The position numbers and the translations under genes were made by a program. A stretch of 64,000 bases of DNA from Antrodiella citrinella (lineage: Eukaryota; Basidiomycota; Agaricomycetes; Polyporales; Steccherinaceae), in NCBI GenBank assembly GCA_004802725.1, contig SGPM01000089.1, positions 23,045 through 87,044 on the forward strand, read 5' to 3'. Below the pieces are notes generated by a model. It did not search any database. It was not told the DNA's origin and saw only the letters and a program-made list of their open reading frames with translations. Each line of letters starts with the position of its first letter. The stretch's first letter is position 1. Shown here piece after piece: positions 23,284-35,804 of the stretch.

Positions 23284-26200
23284 ATGCTGAGCGTCCTCCG
23301 CACCACCTCTCCCCAGCAACAGTCGCCAACGCTCGCTGACTCAAAACCGAAACTCAAGTCTGTCCTCGGTTTTGGTCCCAATTCGACGACGCCAACGAAG
23401 AGCCTCCACCCGCGAGCCGTCCAGCGTACCTCGGCCCTCGTTGAGAACCAAGCCCACCTCTCCCTTGCCAGACGCAGCATCGACACCATTACGGACTTAC
23501 AGGTCAACAAGCGCAAGAAGAACAGGACCGAAAGGCCTTCCACCCCAGAGGTCCTGTCCTTCGAGCACGACGCTGTCACCGTTTCGAAGCCTGCTCCTGG
23601 CGCTGACACGATGAAGAACGGCTCACCCGCGCAGTCCATGCCTCGCAGGATGCCGTTTAGAGTTGACGGTCAGGACGGGCCTTGGGCTATCAGCGTTGCT
23701 GAAACGCCTCATGATGCGAGCTCTTACAGTCTCTACGTTAAGAGTGAGTCTCCATTTCTCATTTTAGATTCGATTCGGGGAACTACGCCTGCATGTTTCT
23801 ACTGTATTTAGGTGGACTCTTGATCCGCCCACTCGATCACTTTTACCTATATGAACCGAGCAGTTCTGACGACACCGTCTTACAGCTCCTACCCATAATC
23901 TTACGCTCACTCGCACTGCTTCGGAAATCGTCGAGATGGATGCCAAGCTCCGCGACTCTTACCCTAGCGTCAAGATCCCAACCCTCCCTATCGACGCCTC
24001 AGCGCTCCCGCCGCCACCGCCCAAGCGGAAATCGGCGTTTCTCAATACCCTCTCGCGCCTAGCATCTCCATCGGGTAGTAAGTCGTCTGGCACACGACAC
24101 GTCTCACATCCTCGCCCATCCTCTTCTCAAGGCCAGCTCTCATTTACGGCATCACTTCAGTCTAGTGCGGCGTCGTCCTCAACGCAAACTCCCATCGCAT
24201 CTCCTGCTCACGAGATGAACGACCCGTTTACGTCATTAGCTCAGGATGCCGCCACTCCATTACCCACGAATGCCACCGTCACCGCTCTCGCCGCCTACCT
24301 CACGTCTCTAGCAAACGAATTAACCATCCGCCCGTCACGTACCTGGAAACGATTCGTCCGGGTGCGAACCGACGACCTGCAGAGTGTGCGTGTCGAGCGC
24401 GCAATCAAACGCGTGAGATCGGACTTGGCAGCTCACGCGGGTCCTAGTACTGGCCGGTCAGTGGGTCAAGTTCTTGATGAAGATGCCAGGGAGAGTATGG
24501 AAGAGTCTGCAAATGGTCAGGTAGACGACGGGGCCAGCACTGTCGAGGCCGGAGCCGACAGGACCGTTGAAGGACCGCGTGTCAACGGAGTCGGTCATGG
24601 TACCGCAGGTGCCGAAGATGCAGACCGAGCTGCAACGCCTCAGGATCCCAAGCGTATCTCTTCGGCAGCTGCATCTCCCTCGCAGTCCAAGCGCAGCTCA
24701 CTCATAGGTTCACTCGCACTCTCAACCCCTGCCACGAGCCACGGGGACTTGAATGAGCCTGTCACCCCTCTAGTCACAGATTCTTCGCACCCTTCTTCTC
24801 GTATTCCCCGGTCGCAGTCCGCGGAGCCCAGTTCCCGTTCGTCGCGAATTATCTACTCCCCTAGCGTCCTTCGTGATGGTGCGTCGTCACAAACATCCGT
24901 TACTGGCGACGATTCGTCAATATCCACGACTGGCGGCCGCTCTGCACGGAAGAAGCGCTCCAAGTCTGTTGACCCCAAGAAGTCGCAACGGAAAGTGGTC
25001 ATCGATGACTTTGAAATGATGCGCGTTCTTGGCAAAGGTTGTGCCGGCAAGGTCCTCCTGGTCAAACATAAGCCGACCGCAGACGTCTTCGCCCTCAAGG
25101 CCATCACGAAGCGGCACGTGCTTGCGCACCAGGAACTGCAACACACTCTAACAGAGCAGGCGGTTCTGAAGCGCATGGCCGCGGAAGGTACGGATCCCTT
25201 CGTGGTCAAGCTTTGGTTCAGTTTCCATGACAAGGAGAACCTATTCCTCGTGATGGTGAGTAGGTTCCACCCGCTACTTGAAATGTCACTGACGTATCTG
25301 TATCTGTCCTCAGGACTTCCACCCCGGCGGTGATCTCGCTACCCAACTTGCCCGATGGGGCCGATTAGGACGAGATCGTGCTAGGTTCTACGCGGCGGAA
25401 ATCGTTGAAGGTGTAGAAGGGCTACACGCAGCCGGGGTCATCTACCGTGATCTCAAACCCGAGAACATCCTCATTGGTGCTGACGGCCATATCGTGCTCA
25501 CCGATTTCGGGCTGTCCAAGGAGTTCCCTAGGCGGACGGTTGCTATCACCGCTCCTCCTACTCCTTCTGGTGGTCTTGGTGGATATAGCGCCGACTACAT
25601 GAATGGCTCTACCGGCTCGCCATCCCCGGTTGCGTCCCCGCCATGGATGAAAAGTGACAAAGTCGATAAGGACGTCGCGTTCAGCAGTCTCAACGACACG
25701 ACAAGTACATTCTGTGGTACGGCCGAGTACCTGGCGCCTGAAGTCATTCAAGGCCTGCCGTACAGTTACGAGGTTGATTGGTGGAGCTTCGGTACTATGC
25801 TGTACGAAATGCTCACTGGTATCGTAAGTAGCAATCTCGCACCCTTGCGTTTTTTCCCTCAGATTTATTGTTTCACAGACTCCTTTCTGGGCCAACAACC
25901 ACTCGGACATGTATTTCCGTGTCCTTCAAGACGAGCTCCAATTCCCCGAAGACAGAACAATGGACCAGGATACGAAGAGTCTCATTCGCGGAGTGAGTTT
26001 TAGGTAGTTTCGAACTCAGCGTTTTTGGTCTGACATAGTTTTCAGCTTCTTCAACGCAATCCTGCGCTCCGAATGAAAGAACCTCGCATTAAGAAGCATC
26101 CTTATTTCTCCATGATGTAAGTCGTGTACGTTGTGGGAGCAGCGGCAGTGATTGACATTCATCCTTCCTTCTGCAGAGACTGGTCTCATGTGTATTACAA

Positions 26201-27747
26201 ACGCTACATACGTGAGTCCACATCAATGTTCTTCTCATGACATACATTCTGAAATCTATCCAGCCCCATACATTCCTCCCATCGATCCATCCAATGCAAG
26301 TGATACCCAGAACTTCGACGATACCTTCCTTGATATGGAACCCGTGATCAAAGACGATCAGGAGGACAACGACCAAACCGATACTGACCAGGATCGTCAG
26401 ACAGACACTGACCGCACCGACGGTGAGGACTCTGTTGCGACGCCTTCGCAGTCACGCAGTCCGTCCGTCCACCCGGACGACGAAGTGGATGTGTTCGATG
26501 GATATTCGTTCAAGGGCCGACACTCAGTCATCTTGGATAATGAGGAGGAGGATGACGACGAGGATGATGAGTCTGGTCCTGGTGAGGACGAAGACTCGTC
26601 TGTTGCGGACGCGAGCTTGGACAACCTCCTGCCTTCCCTTCCTTCGGAAGACCGTATCTCCACGTCTGGAGATATGGACACCGTTGAAGAGCTTCCTGAG
26701 CCCAAGACACCCGAAGCACGCCCTGCTGTGCTACCAGAGGAGCCTGCTGTCGTCGTACCCGAGGTTATCGAGGTCGAAGTCAAGCAGCCCGGAGTCAAGA
26801 AGGTCGAGGAGGTCAAAGAGGTCGTACGGTCCGAAGTCAAGGAGGCAGAGCCGCAACCACTTACTGTGGACACGACTGTTCCCGCCACCATCGAGGCTCC
26901 CACCCCTGCTACCAATGTCTCATCTCCATCTCCTGCTGTCACGGAGGTCACACCCTCTGCAGAAGAGAGACCACCTCGTCCTCCCCCGAAGACGCGCAGT
27001 CGCAGAGAGAAATCAGGTATCCCCGCTCTGGATCGTGCTATGGCCGAATTACGCGACGAGGACGGTGCGGCTACCGAGCGCGAAGACGAAGACGAATGGG
27101 ATATCGTCGAGACGAATGTCAACGAGGAGCGCAATGGTGCCAAGGGTACTAGCTTGTTTGCTCGCGGCGTCGTGGATAGATATCGCCTTGCCGTGTTCCG
27201 CAAGACGACACCCAGACGATCGGGAGGAGGACGCAATTTCTCCGGTGTGTCAATGGAGTCAGAAGTACCCGGATCAGAGGTCTCAGATTCGCCTACGCCT
27301 TCAGAGAAGCAGCGTCGTGGTCGCACTCCTCTTACCTTCCGGCGGCATCCCAAGCAGTTCCTGCGCGCGAAGTCGCCCCCGTCTCATTCCAAGAAGGACA
27401 CACCATCTACGCGCTCGAAGGACTCCAAATCACTATCTCACTCGGCGTCCGCCACCCTATCGGCATCCACTTCATCCAGCGCCGGCCTGCTGACACCATC
27501 TCCATCCCTCGGTGGATCTATGCCGGTGACTCCTTCACTCAAGTCAAAGGAGTCGGCAATGTCCGTTGGTTCGCCGAGCGAATCGTCAGACCAGTCTACG
27601 AATGGCGATCCAAAGAACTTGGGCGGTGACACTGTCAAGGGAGCATCCGCCGTATCTCCCGATGAAGAGAAGCAAAAGAGCAAAGGTCTGAAGAAGTACA
27701 AGGAAGGAGCCGAGAAGGTTCTGTCTATCTTCCAATCGCCCCGATGA
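23284..27747 (+). CDS. PX-domain AGC serine/threonine kinase (SGK3/S6K-like architecture)
   Basis: About seven exons give about 1,350 residues. A PX (phosphoinositide-binding) domain appears as DGPWAISVAETPHDASSY and, after an intron, TPTHNLTLTRTASEIVEMD with LRDSYPSVKIPTLP. Its C-terminal helix (YLTSLANELTIRPSRTWKRF) resumes only after a Ser-rich insert. The kinase starts DDFEMMRVLGKGCAGKV (about 25000-25060), with catalytic Lys in FALKAI, YRDLKPEN, DFGLSKEF (about 25504) and CGTAEYLAPEV (about 25711). Roughly 50 residues are inserted in the activation segment. The AGC tail has NFDDTF at 26311, and a hydrophobic motif FDGYSF at 26494-26511 after an acidic insert. The long remainder is disordered. 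It is likely an endosome- or membrane-recruited growth kinase. The exact orthologue (Ypk, Sch9 or a fungal-specific PX kinase) cannot be fixed by eye. Confidence 0.9.
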
Positions 27748-28524
27748 TACTGTCTCGTCCTGCAGGCTAGGACGTGCCCCCCTCTCCGATCCCCAGTCCA
27801 CATTCTGCTATTTACAGCTATCGTTGCGCATTCAACCGCTTGACTTTTCGCCGATATATCTTTCGTATGCAATCTCATCTATAGCTATAATTGACTCCCC
27901 ACGGTCCTCACTCTCCTTCACCCGACTACCCCCATCCTCATCGACAACTCCTCAACATGGCTAGAAACAGGACTCTTATCATCGTGTTAAAGTTACCCCA
28001 ATCCAAATACTCACTCTCGTTACGTTGCTTTTCCTCCGGAATTATTTGCCCTCTTTTCTTCCTTCTTGTGGTTCTTCTCTCATCGTTGCCCTCCTTCCCC
28101 GTCTCTCTCTCCCAATGTTTTATCTAGTAGTCGCATCCAAAGTAGCAAATCGTCACTCACATCCATACCTCGCTCACTTTTAATTTGTTCTTTTCTCCGA
28201 TGAATCATGTGCATGTGCCACGCGTCTACACGTTGTGTTCCGAAGTGAAATCCGCAAGTTGGTACCGGTTTAGATAATGTGAAATGACTTTCTGTTCGGT
28301 ATATTCCAATAACGCGAGCGGAGGATCATACAAGCATCGTACACCAGGACGCCGAGACCGATTGACAAAAATGACAATAAAACCATTAGACGGGATGGGT
28401 TTGTGCACTACGCAAGAATAAAGTGGGTGTAACTAAACGAGAGTGGAAGCGAGTTGAGCTACGTCAAAGAAACAATAAGTGGTACGCAATAAAGAGGAAG
28501 AGAAAAAATGACACCATTCGGTAA
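27748..28524. other. Convergent 3' gap, kinase / sterol transporter
   Basis: This holds the 3' regions of two genes that point toward each other. It is rich in C and T on the plus strand up to about 28130, with nothing gene-like. Confidence 0.45.
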
Positions 28525-31500
28525 TTACTCCAGAGATTCCATATCTGCCAAGTCCTTGATACTCTCCCTCAACGTCTTCACCCTCGCGTCTATTGCATCC
28601 AGCGCATCGTTCAGTCCTCCCACTTGATCCTTCCAGTCCGCTGCGGTCGTAGGTGTGGCCTGCGTGGCAGACATTGTGGCCGAGCCAAGAGCCACTCTAC
28701 TCGCCGCCAATTCGTCCCACAACCCGCTGACGACACCCTGCACCCACTTCTCCCTCTCCAAGCTGCGCTTCTGCTCCTGTCTCCTCCCTACGTCCTCCCT
28801 CTTCCCCATCATTGTCAGCGTCCAGATATTGCTGATCATCAACACGACGATGACGGTGTACAAGATTGACGTCGACGAGGACTGGTCCCACGCATCCGCG
28901 AGAAGCTCGAACGCGCCGTCCGCCGACCGCTTCGCGACGTCGAACGCACCTTCGAACGTGTCGTACGCCCACTGTATCCCCCGCTGGTTCCTCTGCTTCT
29001 CCCGTGCGACGCGCGCCGCCTCGCCGGTGAGAGTCTGCGACTCCTGCGTCGGGGTCCGGGGCACCGCCTCCGCGGCCGCCTGCACCTCGGCTTCTTCTTC
29101 GACTTCAGCGACGTCGACCCCCTCGGGGACGAACTCGGACTGGTGCTGGTGGATGTACTCGCGCATGGCCTTGTCCAGGTCAGCCTGGTACCCCTTTTGA
29201 CCGTCGATGCACGACTTCTCAATGATGCCTGTACATATGAGCGCATCAGCTACACGTCAATTGAGGCAGATAAAACAAGCGAGCGCACCCCTGATGAAAC
29301 TCCGCCCAGTCCACTCCACCTGTGTAGTGACGATAACTCTCGTGGTGATGCTGCTCGCCCAAGTGATGCAGGTCTTGGTCTTGACGGAGAACACACCGCC
29401 ACTGGGGACGTCAGGAGTCCGCGTCGTGGTTAGCATGGTCACGTAGTCGTCAAAGTCCGAATGCGCCAGCTCGTCCCGCAGCTCACACTTGGTCTGTCTT
29501 GGCCCAACCGGTCCAGATAGGGGCTTGATGTACGACATGTTTCGGGTGAGCAATGTTGCGTTGTCGGGCAGTGGCATCCAGTCCGAAATCTGGATGTCTG
29601 TAGAGATGTTGAGAGGCTGTTAGTCTACAGTCTCACGGATATCATGAAGGCAATGAGCGCACCGATCAATTTCTGGTTCACCCTCATGAAGTCCTTGATG
29701 AATCCACTGGTGAACATAAGATTGTAGATCTTCTCCGGCGTACCAGGGAAGATGCTCTCCGAAGCAACCTCGGAGTAGTGCGCGGGGATAGAACCTTTGG
29801 CGCATCCGCACTGGGTGACTTTGTTCACCGGGGCCTTCTTCGTTGCCTTCCCCGCCGCCTTGCTATTCCCGTTCACCGCAGCAGGTATAGTACTAAGCGT
29901 GCCGCTCACTACAGAGGCCATCGAGGGACTCAATTGCGACGCGCCGAGAGACGATAAGGATTCGTCTTCCGGCCTGGCGAGACGCCAGACATTATACATG
30001 ACGTCGAATGTTGTGTCTCGGGACAGAAACGAAGTGAACGTGTATTTTGCAGTTCTGGTGGTGAGTGAAATGGCGTTAGGGATAACGAAGGCTGTCATGC
30101 GTTTGTCGAGGGTGATAACATCGTACATAGGAATTACCAACTACGAAGTATGTATACTGTTAGTATATGCAGCTAAGGATGGAGGAACGGCCGAACTCAC
30201 GTCAGTAATCCAGCCGAAGATATTGGCGTGGAAGCAGACATGGTTCTCAGAAATGTAGAGACGTCCTTGGATGAGAATTTCGCGCTGCAGCGCGCACCCA
30301 TAATCTATGCGCAGCGAAACACAACGCGGTCAGTTGTTACGTCTTCCCGACATCAGTCAGCAAAGCACGCACCTTCAATCAAATAATCGCCCTCCGGAAT
30401 CCCACTGAACATCTTGTGGAACTCCTGGTTTCGCATGTTACTCGCAACGGCAAACCCAGTCACCGGAATATCATCCGCGTCCAAATCCAAATCATCCAAG
30501 TCCTCATCCTCGCTGGATTCGCCGCTCGACCCAGAGCCGACCATGCCCGAATGGAAAGAGTCTCTGTCCGACAGCTCGCTGGGAGCGTACCCGCTCACCG
30601 ACGTACGGCGAGACCGGTTACCACGAGAGGGAGGCGTCTTCGGATGGTTGTCTATAGACGGCCGACGCCGATGGTGAGACGACGAACGAATGGAAGCCGT
30701 GACAGAACCAGAGCGCTTGTGCCGACCTTGAGTGGCAGAAGATCCCGACTCTGTAGGAGAAATCGTAGGGACAGTCATAGTTGGGTTGATCATGGCCATA
30801 GAAGACATGGCGATCGCGCCTGCCAAACCTGACGGTTTCCTCTTGGGTGATCTGCTGGAGCCAGGCGAGGAAGGCGTGTTTGGTGACATCACCGACGGAG
30901 TGGATTCCTTGGAGGAACGACGCCATGGTCTACGTTTCTTTGCAGTACCGCCCACCGAATAGACAGACGCAGTGTCGGAAGAGTCAGGAAGACCAAGCAG
31001 GGACGAACTGGGAAAGACATTCGGCATCGTAGCGCTGGCGCTGAGCGATGGCGGCTTCGGCGGCATGAAATCTATCAAGCTCTGCGGGCTCGTGATATGG
31101 GTGGGAGACTCGACCATGCGCTCAGGATGCGGTGGGTCGATCCTGACTGGAGGTGTGTCGGGAGGTGAAGTAGCAGAGCGCTCATGACGGGACGGGACAG
31201 GTAAAGACGGGACAGACGGGGCAGTTTCCAAGCCCAGCTTGGCGGCGAGCCTACTCCTACTCGACTTCTTGGAAAGAGTGTTGGGTGACGATGGTGTCGA
31301 GTTGGACGACGGCGAACCATTGGAGACTACGGTGTGCGAACGAGATTGACGAGATGAAGGCTTCTCCGAAGGAGACTTGCTTCCATTGCCATTGCTCAAG
31401 GCTTCCCTGAGGTCTCCGGTGGAGCTGGAATGTGAGAGAGGACGAATGGTGGACTGACGGTCTGTCATGTTGGGTCGACCAGGTGTGGGTGTAGAAGGAT

Positions 31501-31906
31501 CTTCGTCTTCGTCGTTAAGAGTCGGACTGGACTTCGGCTGATGTCCAAGCGAAAGCGAGTGCGTTCGCCTCACAGAATTTACCTCAGAGTCGCCCTGAGG
31601 CACGTCTGTAGCCGGGGCCCCGTTACGCGCCGGTATGTGCGATTGGTTGCTGAGAGTGAGTTCACTAGGAATGGGAGAAGGGGGTATCACAGTGACGTTG
31701 GGGTTTATGGAGGATGTGTCAGAGTTGTGGTCGTCGTGCAAGGATTTGTGGGTAGGAGTCGTGACGGGGTGGGCAATTGTAGGCACAGTGATGTTGATGG
31801 AGGGGTTTCTGCTGGAAGGGGTCGTAGAGATGGAGGATGCGCGTGAGCGTTCACGTTCATGGCGGTCGTTACTTTTCACAAATTTTGAGAGGAAATTGGG
31901 TGCCAT
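28525..31906 (-). CDS. Lam/Ysp2-type sterol transporter (GRAM + VASt/StART-like + TM)
   Basis: The start at 31906 (MAPNFLSKFVKSNDRHERE) opens a Ser/Pro-rich disordered region of about 480 residues. A GRAM domain follows (FHKMFSGIPEGDYLI, LQREILIQGRLYISENHVCF, NIFGWITDLVIPMYDV; about 30040-30420). The VASt StART-like lipid-binding domain runs EVASESIFPGTPEKIYNLMF, DWMPLPDN, RNMSYIKPLSGPVGPRQTKC and CITWASSITTRVIVTTQVEW (about 29260-29790). One membrane span (ILYTVIVVLMISNIWTLTMM, about 28800-28860) and a C-terminal coiled coil end the protein. This architecture is that of the GRAMD1/Aster and yeast Lam proteins. Those sit in the ER at contact sites with the plasma membrane and move sterol. About five short introns; no lesion seen. 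Confidence 0.92.
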
Positions 31907-33054
31907 TTTATGTCTTGTCGTAAAGTATGGTGTCGTGAGAGGGACGTCTTGATGCGACGATCGCCAAGTCTGGTGTCGGGGGTGTCAATCACAACACTAT
32001 TGGAACAGGAGCTGTGTATACGATTTCGAGGTGAACACCCAGGTACCATTGTCTCAAGGAATGAACATACGCAACAGTCTAATAATCGAGTACAAGTTGA
32101 GGTCGGTTGCAATAATTCAATTCCGCGGTCGCCCCACTTTCCAACTTCCGTTTAATACACTATCCGACGTGCAGCTATTGAGCTGAGGGAGTTCAAACAA
32201 TGGATTGTGGCGAGAATACGAGGGGAAGTGAAGGGGAATGTGAATTGTGGGGAATGGGAGGGTCGTGGTGGGGATTGGCAACGAGGACAACCAACGCCGA
32301 AAGCGCAACGTATCTCGTACGGCACGATTCACCTGATGACGCGCGTCTCTGTGCTCATCGTCTAAAGCCTCTTTGACACTGTCCCCCACCGTCTTTCACG
32401 ACCGCGCGCCGCTCTACCGACTCGTTATCGAGAAGGTCGACAATTATGAATGTATTCCATTTCATTAGAGATCGTAGCCTCGTTGCAAGAAGCTCCTTGA
32501 TCGACACGGCAAATTATGCTTGATTGCTATTTGGAGATGTCTGTTGCCTGCAGGTACGAAACAGCAACGAAACTACGCTGGACAACAAGGACGACATCAT
32601 GATGAGTACATACACATCCTGACCCTGTAAGGAACAGCCCAGGTGTCGAGGTCATCCTCTCTCCGATGACTCAGCAACGGCCCACCGTAACGTTGGACCG
32701 ACGTTTGTGTCGATCGTCGTGCTCGTAATCCCGTGGGCCCGTAGTTGCAGAATGAAGATGATTGTCGCGGTAGACGAAAGGAAAAGAGAGAGACAGAATT
32801 GTCAATTGAATGACAACTTCGGCCTCTCGCCAGCTCTCGCCTGGCGTGTTTGTCAGAATTGTCACGTGAAACCTTATTGCGATGAGATGATCCCATATTC
32901 GCCAGGACCTCCTCTATCCAGTCAACCACCACCAAGATCCTCGTATAAAATCCCGTTGAGCATTCCAGCAGAGGTCAGTACACCAACCGTCTTCCCCTCT
33001 CCGTCATACTCCTCCTCAACGCACCCTCCTCGCTTAGATTTTCAGAAACCCATA
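31907..33054. promoter_or_regulatory. Divergent promoter region, sterol transporter / thioredoxin
   Basis: A 1.15-kb gap between divergent starts. On the plus strand TATAAAAT lies at 32944-32951, about 105 bp before the thioredoxin ATG. No gene with conserved motifs was seen. Confidence 0.5.
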
Positions 33055-33555
33055 ATGTCTGTTCTGCCCATCGAATCCTACGAGCAATTCACCAAGCTCG
33101 TACGTGTTCTGACCCGTTTATCTGCATGTCTGTATACTCAACGAACACGATTAATTACAGATTAACGGTGACAAGCCCATCGTCATCGACTTCTGGGCAA
33201 CCTGGTGTGGCCCTTGCCGAGTTATCTCCCCCGTCTTCGAGAAACTGGCTGCCAATTTCCCCGATCTTGGCTTCTACAAGGTCGACGTCGACGCTCAGAG
33301 CCAGATTTCCGAGGAGGTTGGCATCCGTGCGGTACGTCTTTGTGGATCCCATCACACCCACATACCCATCGTTTTTAACGCGCCTCCGCTCCACAGATGC
33401 CCACGTTCGCCGTTTTCAAGAACGGACAGAAGGTCAAGGACCTTGTTGGTGCCAACCCCCAGGGCCTCCAGGTAAGAGCTAACATTGTCGTCAATCCCAC
33501 GTCACCTCTGACACGCTGTACGCAGGCCCTCCTCCAGGAGTCCTCCGCGTTGTAG
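33055..33555 (+). CDS. Cytosolic thioredoxin
   Basis: Four exons (33055-33099, 33161-33331, 33397-33471, 33526-33555) encode 106 residues, the standard length. The redox site is WATWCGPCR, followed by the usual core: KVDVDAQSQISEEVGIRAMP with the conserved cis-proline in MPTFAVFKNGQK. There is no targeting peptide, so the protein is expected in cytosol and nucleus. It reduces protein disulfides and accepts electrons from thioredoxin reductase. Introns are 53-65 nt with GTACGT or GTAAGA donors. Confidence 0.96.
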
Positions 33556-33825
33556 ATGAAATCAACAGCAGCAGTTTTTTCGCCTGTGTATTGTTATAAA
33601 GTCATGATCAGTGTTCTTCAACCGACGAGATTGAGACAACGATAATGTAATTTTGTGTGTACGCAATGCGCCGAGTGTGTGAGATTGTGTGTGCGGTAGG
33701 TCTTATCCAGAAGATACGATCTTTCTCTGTACCTATGTATGTACGAGTGTGTCGTGCACACATCGTCAATGACCATGACCCTTCCATCCTCCCATAGACC
33801 TCTCCGACACAGGCCATCGAGCCTT

Positions 33826-34125
33826 TTACATGGGCGTTGCGGGCAGCTGCGTGAGCAGAATGCCATACCGCTTCTTGATAGTCACTCTCTGACGTGAAAA
33901 CTTGTCATCAGGAGAGAATCGTGCTGCAGCCTATGTTTAGTAGGGGCACAGAGTACGCAGGAGGACGGTGAATACCTGGGTGCGCAGAACGAGTGGTTTT
34001 TCCACCGTCTGTGATTTTCTACGGACATAGGTGAGCTTTGTAAACTGCGTTTTCAGAGAAAATTGACTCACTTTCAGGGTGTAAATTCTGCTGCCTTTCT
34101 CGTCCAATGTGTACATGAGATGCAT
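33826..34125 (-). CDS. NOP10: H/ACA snoRNP protein Nop10
   Basis: Three small exons (34072-34125, 33976-34018, 33826-33923) splice in phase to 64 residues, the normal size. The protein starts [18 protein letters not shown], continues [19 protein letters not shown], and has [16 protein letters not shown]. It is a core component of H/ACA particles that pseudouridylate rRNA and snRNA, together with Cbf5, Gar1 and Nhp2. No single open frame exposes it because each exon is short; it was found by joining exons. It converges on thioredoxin and is divergent from the Sec14-like gene 277 bp away. Confidence 0.95.
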
Positions 34126-34402
34126 CGCTATTCGTGAAAGAGTGGTAATACAAAGTGACCGTTGAATGGCTTGAGGTTGCACCTGCCGATGAGCAAAGGC
34201 AAACCGTTAACGCTCATGCACGTGACTATTCTTAATTACGTCAAACTGCTTACTCGTATTAGCGCTCCGTCCCCGTTCCGCTTGCTCCGAAACGCGTCTT
34301 GGCACTGGCAGCGGCTCAAATACGTCGAATCAAATTCCCGTGTTCAACCCCGCCCCATCCAGCACCGCAGACGTCGCGTACTGACAACTCGTCTACACAA
34401 CC

Positions 34403-35804
34403 ATGGCGAAGACGACAAAAATTCTGACCTCTCCTGCTCCTGGAACGGTCGTCGCACCTGTTCGGAAGTACACAGATGAGCAGAAGGCTCAGATGGACGA
34501 GCTGAGAGAGGTGAGCAACTCACACCACGTGTCACGGCACTGACATCTCACGCCCTCGCACTTAGTATGCATACACTCTACTTCTACCAGAGGAAGACCC
34601 GTACCATATGTGGGAGAAACAGTGGCTGAACAAGCCGGATACGATGCCCCGGTATATTCGTGCGGCAAAGTGGAATATGGCGGATGCGAAGAAACGGATT
34701 GTGGGGACGTTGGAGTGGAGGAGGGAATTCAAGCCGGAGTTGATCCCACCAGAAGAGGTGCGTCCTTTCTCTGATCTCAAGAATAGCTTTGGAAAGGGAA
34801 CTGACGTCGAGTGGGTACACGCAGGTCAAGATCGAGGATAAAGATGGCAAGATGTGCGTATACCGTTGCTCTGCACTCGCAAGAATCCGAATCTAACGGA
34901 CGCGTTTTTATTACAGTCTACTCAACGGGTTTGACAGAGATGGGCGACCTATCATCTACATGCGGCCAGGACGCCAGAACACCCAGACCAGTCCTCGTCA
35001 GTTAAGACACCTTGTATGGGTTCTGTGAGCGGTACTCTACATTCTGCCACCCGAGTCTCCCATGGCTTACCTGGATTGTCGATTTACAGAGAACGGGCGA
35101 AAGATCTCATGCCTCCTGGACAGGAGTCAGTGGTCATCTTGATTGACTATAAGAGTACGACATTACGGACGAACCCTTCAATATCCACTGCGAGCAAAGT
35201 GAGCACTTCCTTGAATATTACGGTTGTGGCGTAAATATTGACTAGATGCTAGGTCCTGACCATCTTGCAGCACCACTACGTTGAGACACTAGGTCGTGGA
35301 CTGGTCGTCAACCTTCCCTTTCTTCTGAACTTCTTCTATAAGGGTATCTCCCCATTCTTGGACCCGATCACTCGTGACAAGGTACGCACTGACCGTGACT
35401 TCGCCTTAAATTCGTGTTCATTCTTTTTCAGATCCGCTTCAACCCTGACCTCGACGAGCTCATCCCCAAAGAACAGCTCGACGCTGAACTCGGCGGAGAG
35501 TACGAGTACGAGTTCGACCATGAAGCGTACTGGAAGCAGCTCCTCTCGTATGTATCCTGTCTCAACCTAGTCATCTCGATTTTTGTCTTGATTGGGTTTT
35601 GTTCTTGTGCAGTACGTGCGGTCTCGCGCCCGATGGTACACGCATCCCAAAACCAGAAAATTTCGCACCTGAACCTGCCGTCACGAATACACCAACGGTC
35701 GAAGCGTCAGACCCACCCACAGAAGAAGAAGCTATAGAGTGAGTTGTCAAGTACAGCGTGTGCACTACTCTTCACGATTGCTCAGACCGTTGAATGCTGC
35801 GTAG
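34403..35804 (+). CDS. Sec14-like CRAL-TRIO phospholipid/lipid-binding protein
   Basis: The start at 34403 (MAKTTKILTSPAPGTVV) precedes a CRAL-TRIO N-terminal helix region (IRAAKWNMADAKKRIVGTLE, WRREFKPELIPPEEV). The lipid-binding domain has GFDRDGRPIIYMRPGRQN, ERAKDLMPPGQESVVILIDY, HHYVETLGRGLVVNLPFLL and FYKGISPFLDPITRDKIRF. After that comes DLDELIPKEQLDAELGGEY. Such proteins bind phosphatidylinositol or other lipids and present them to kinases. About six introns. The last 47-nt intron (35739-35785) gives the ending EAIEPLNAA at 35804. If that intron is not used, the gene stops at 35742 after EAIE. Both readings keep the whole domain. Confidence 0.88.
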
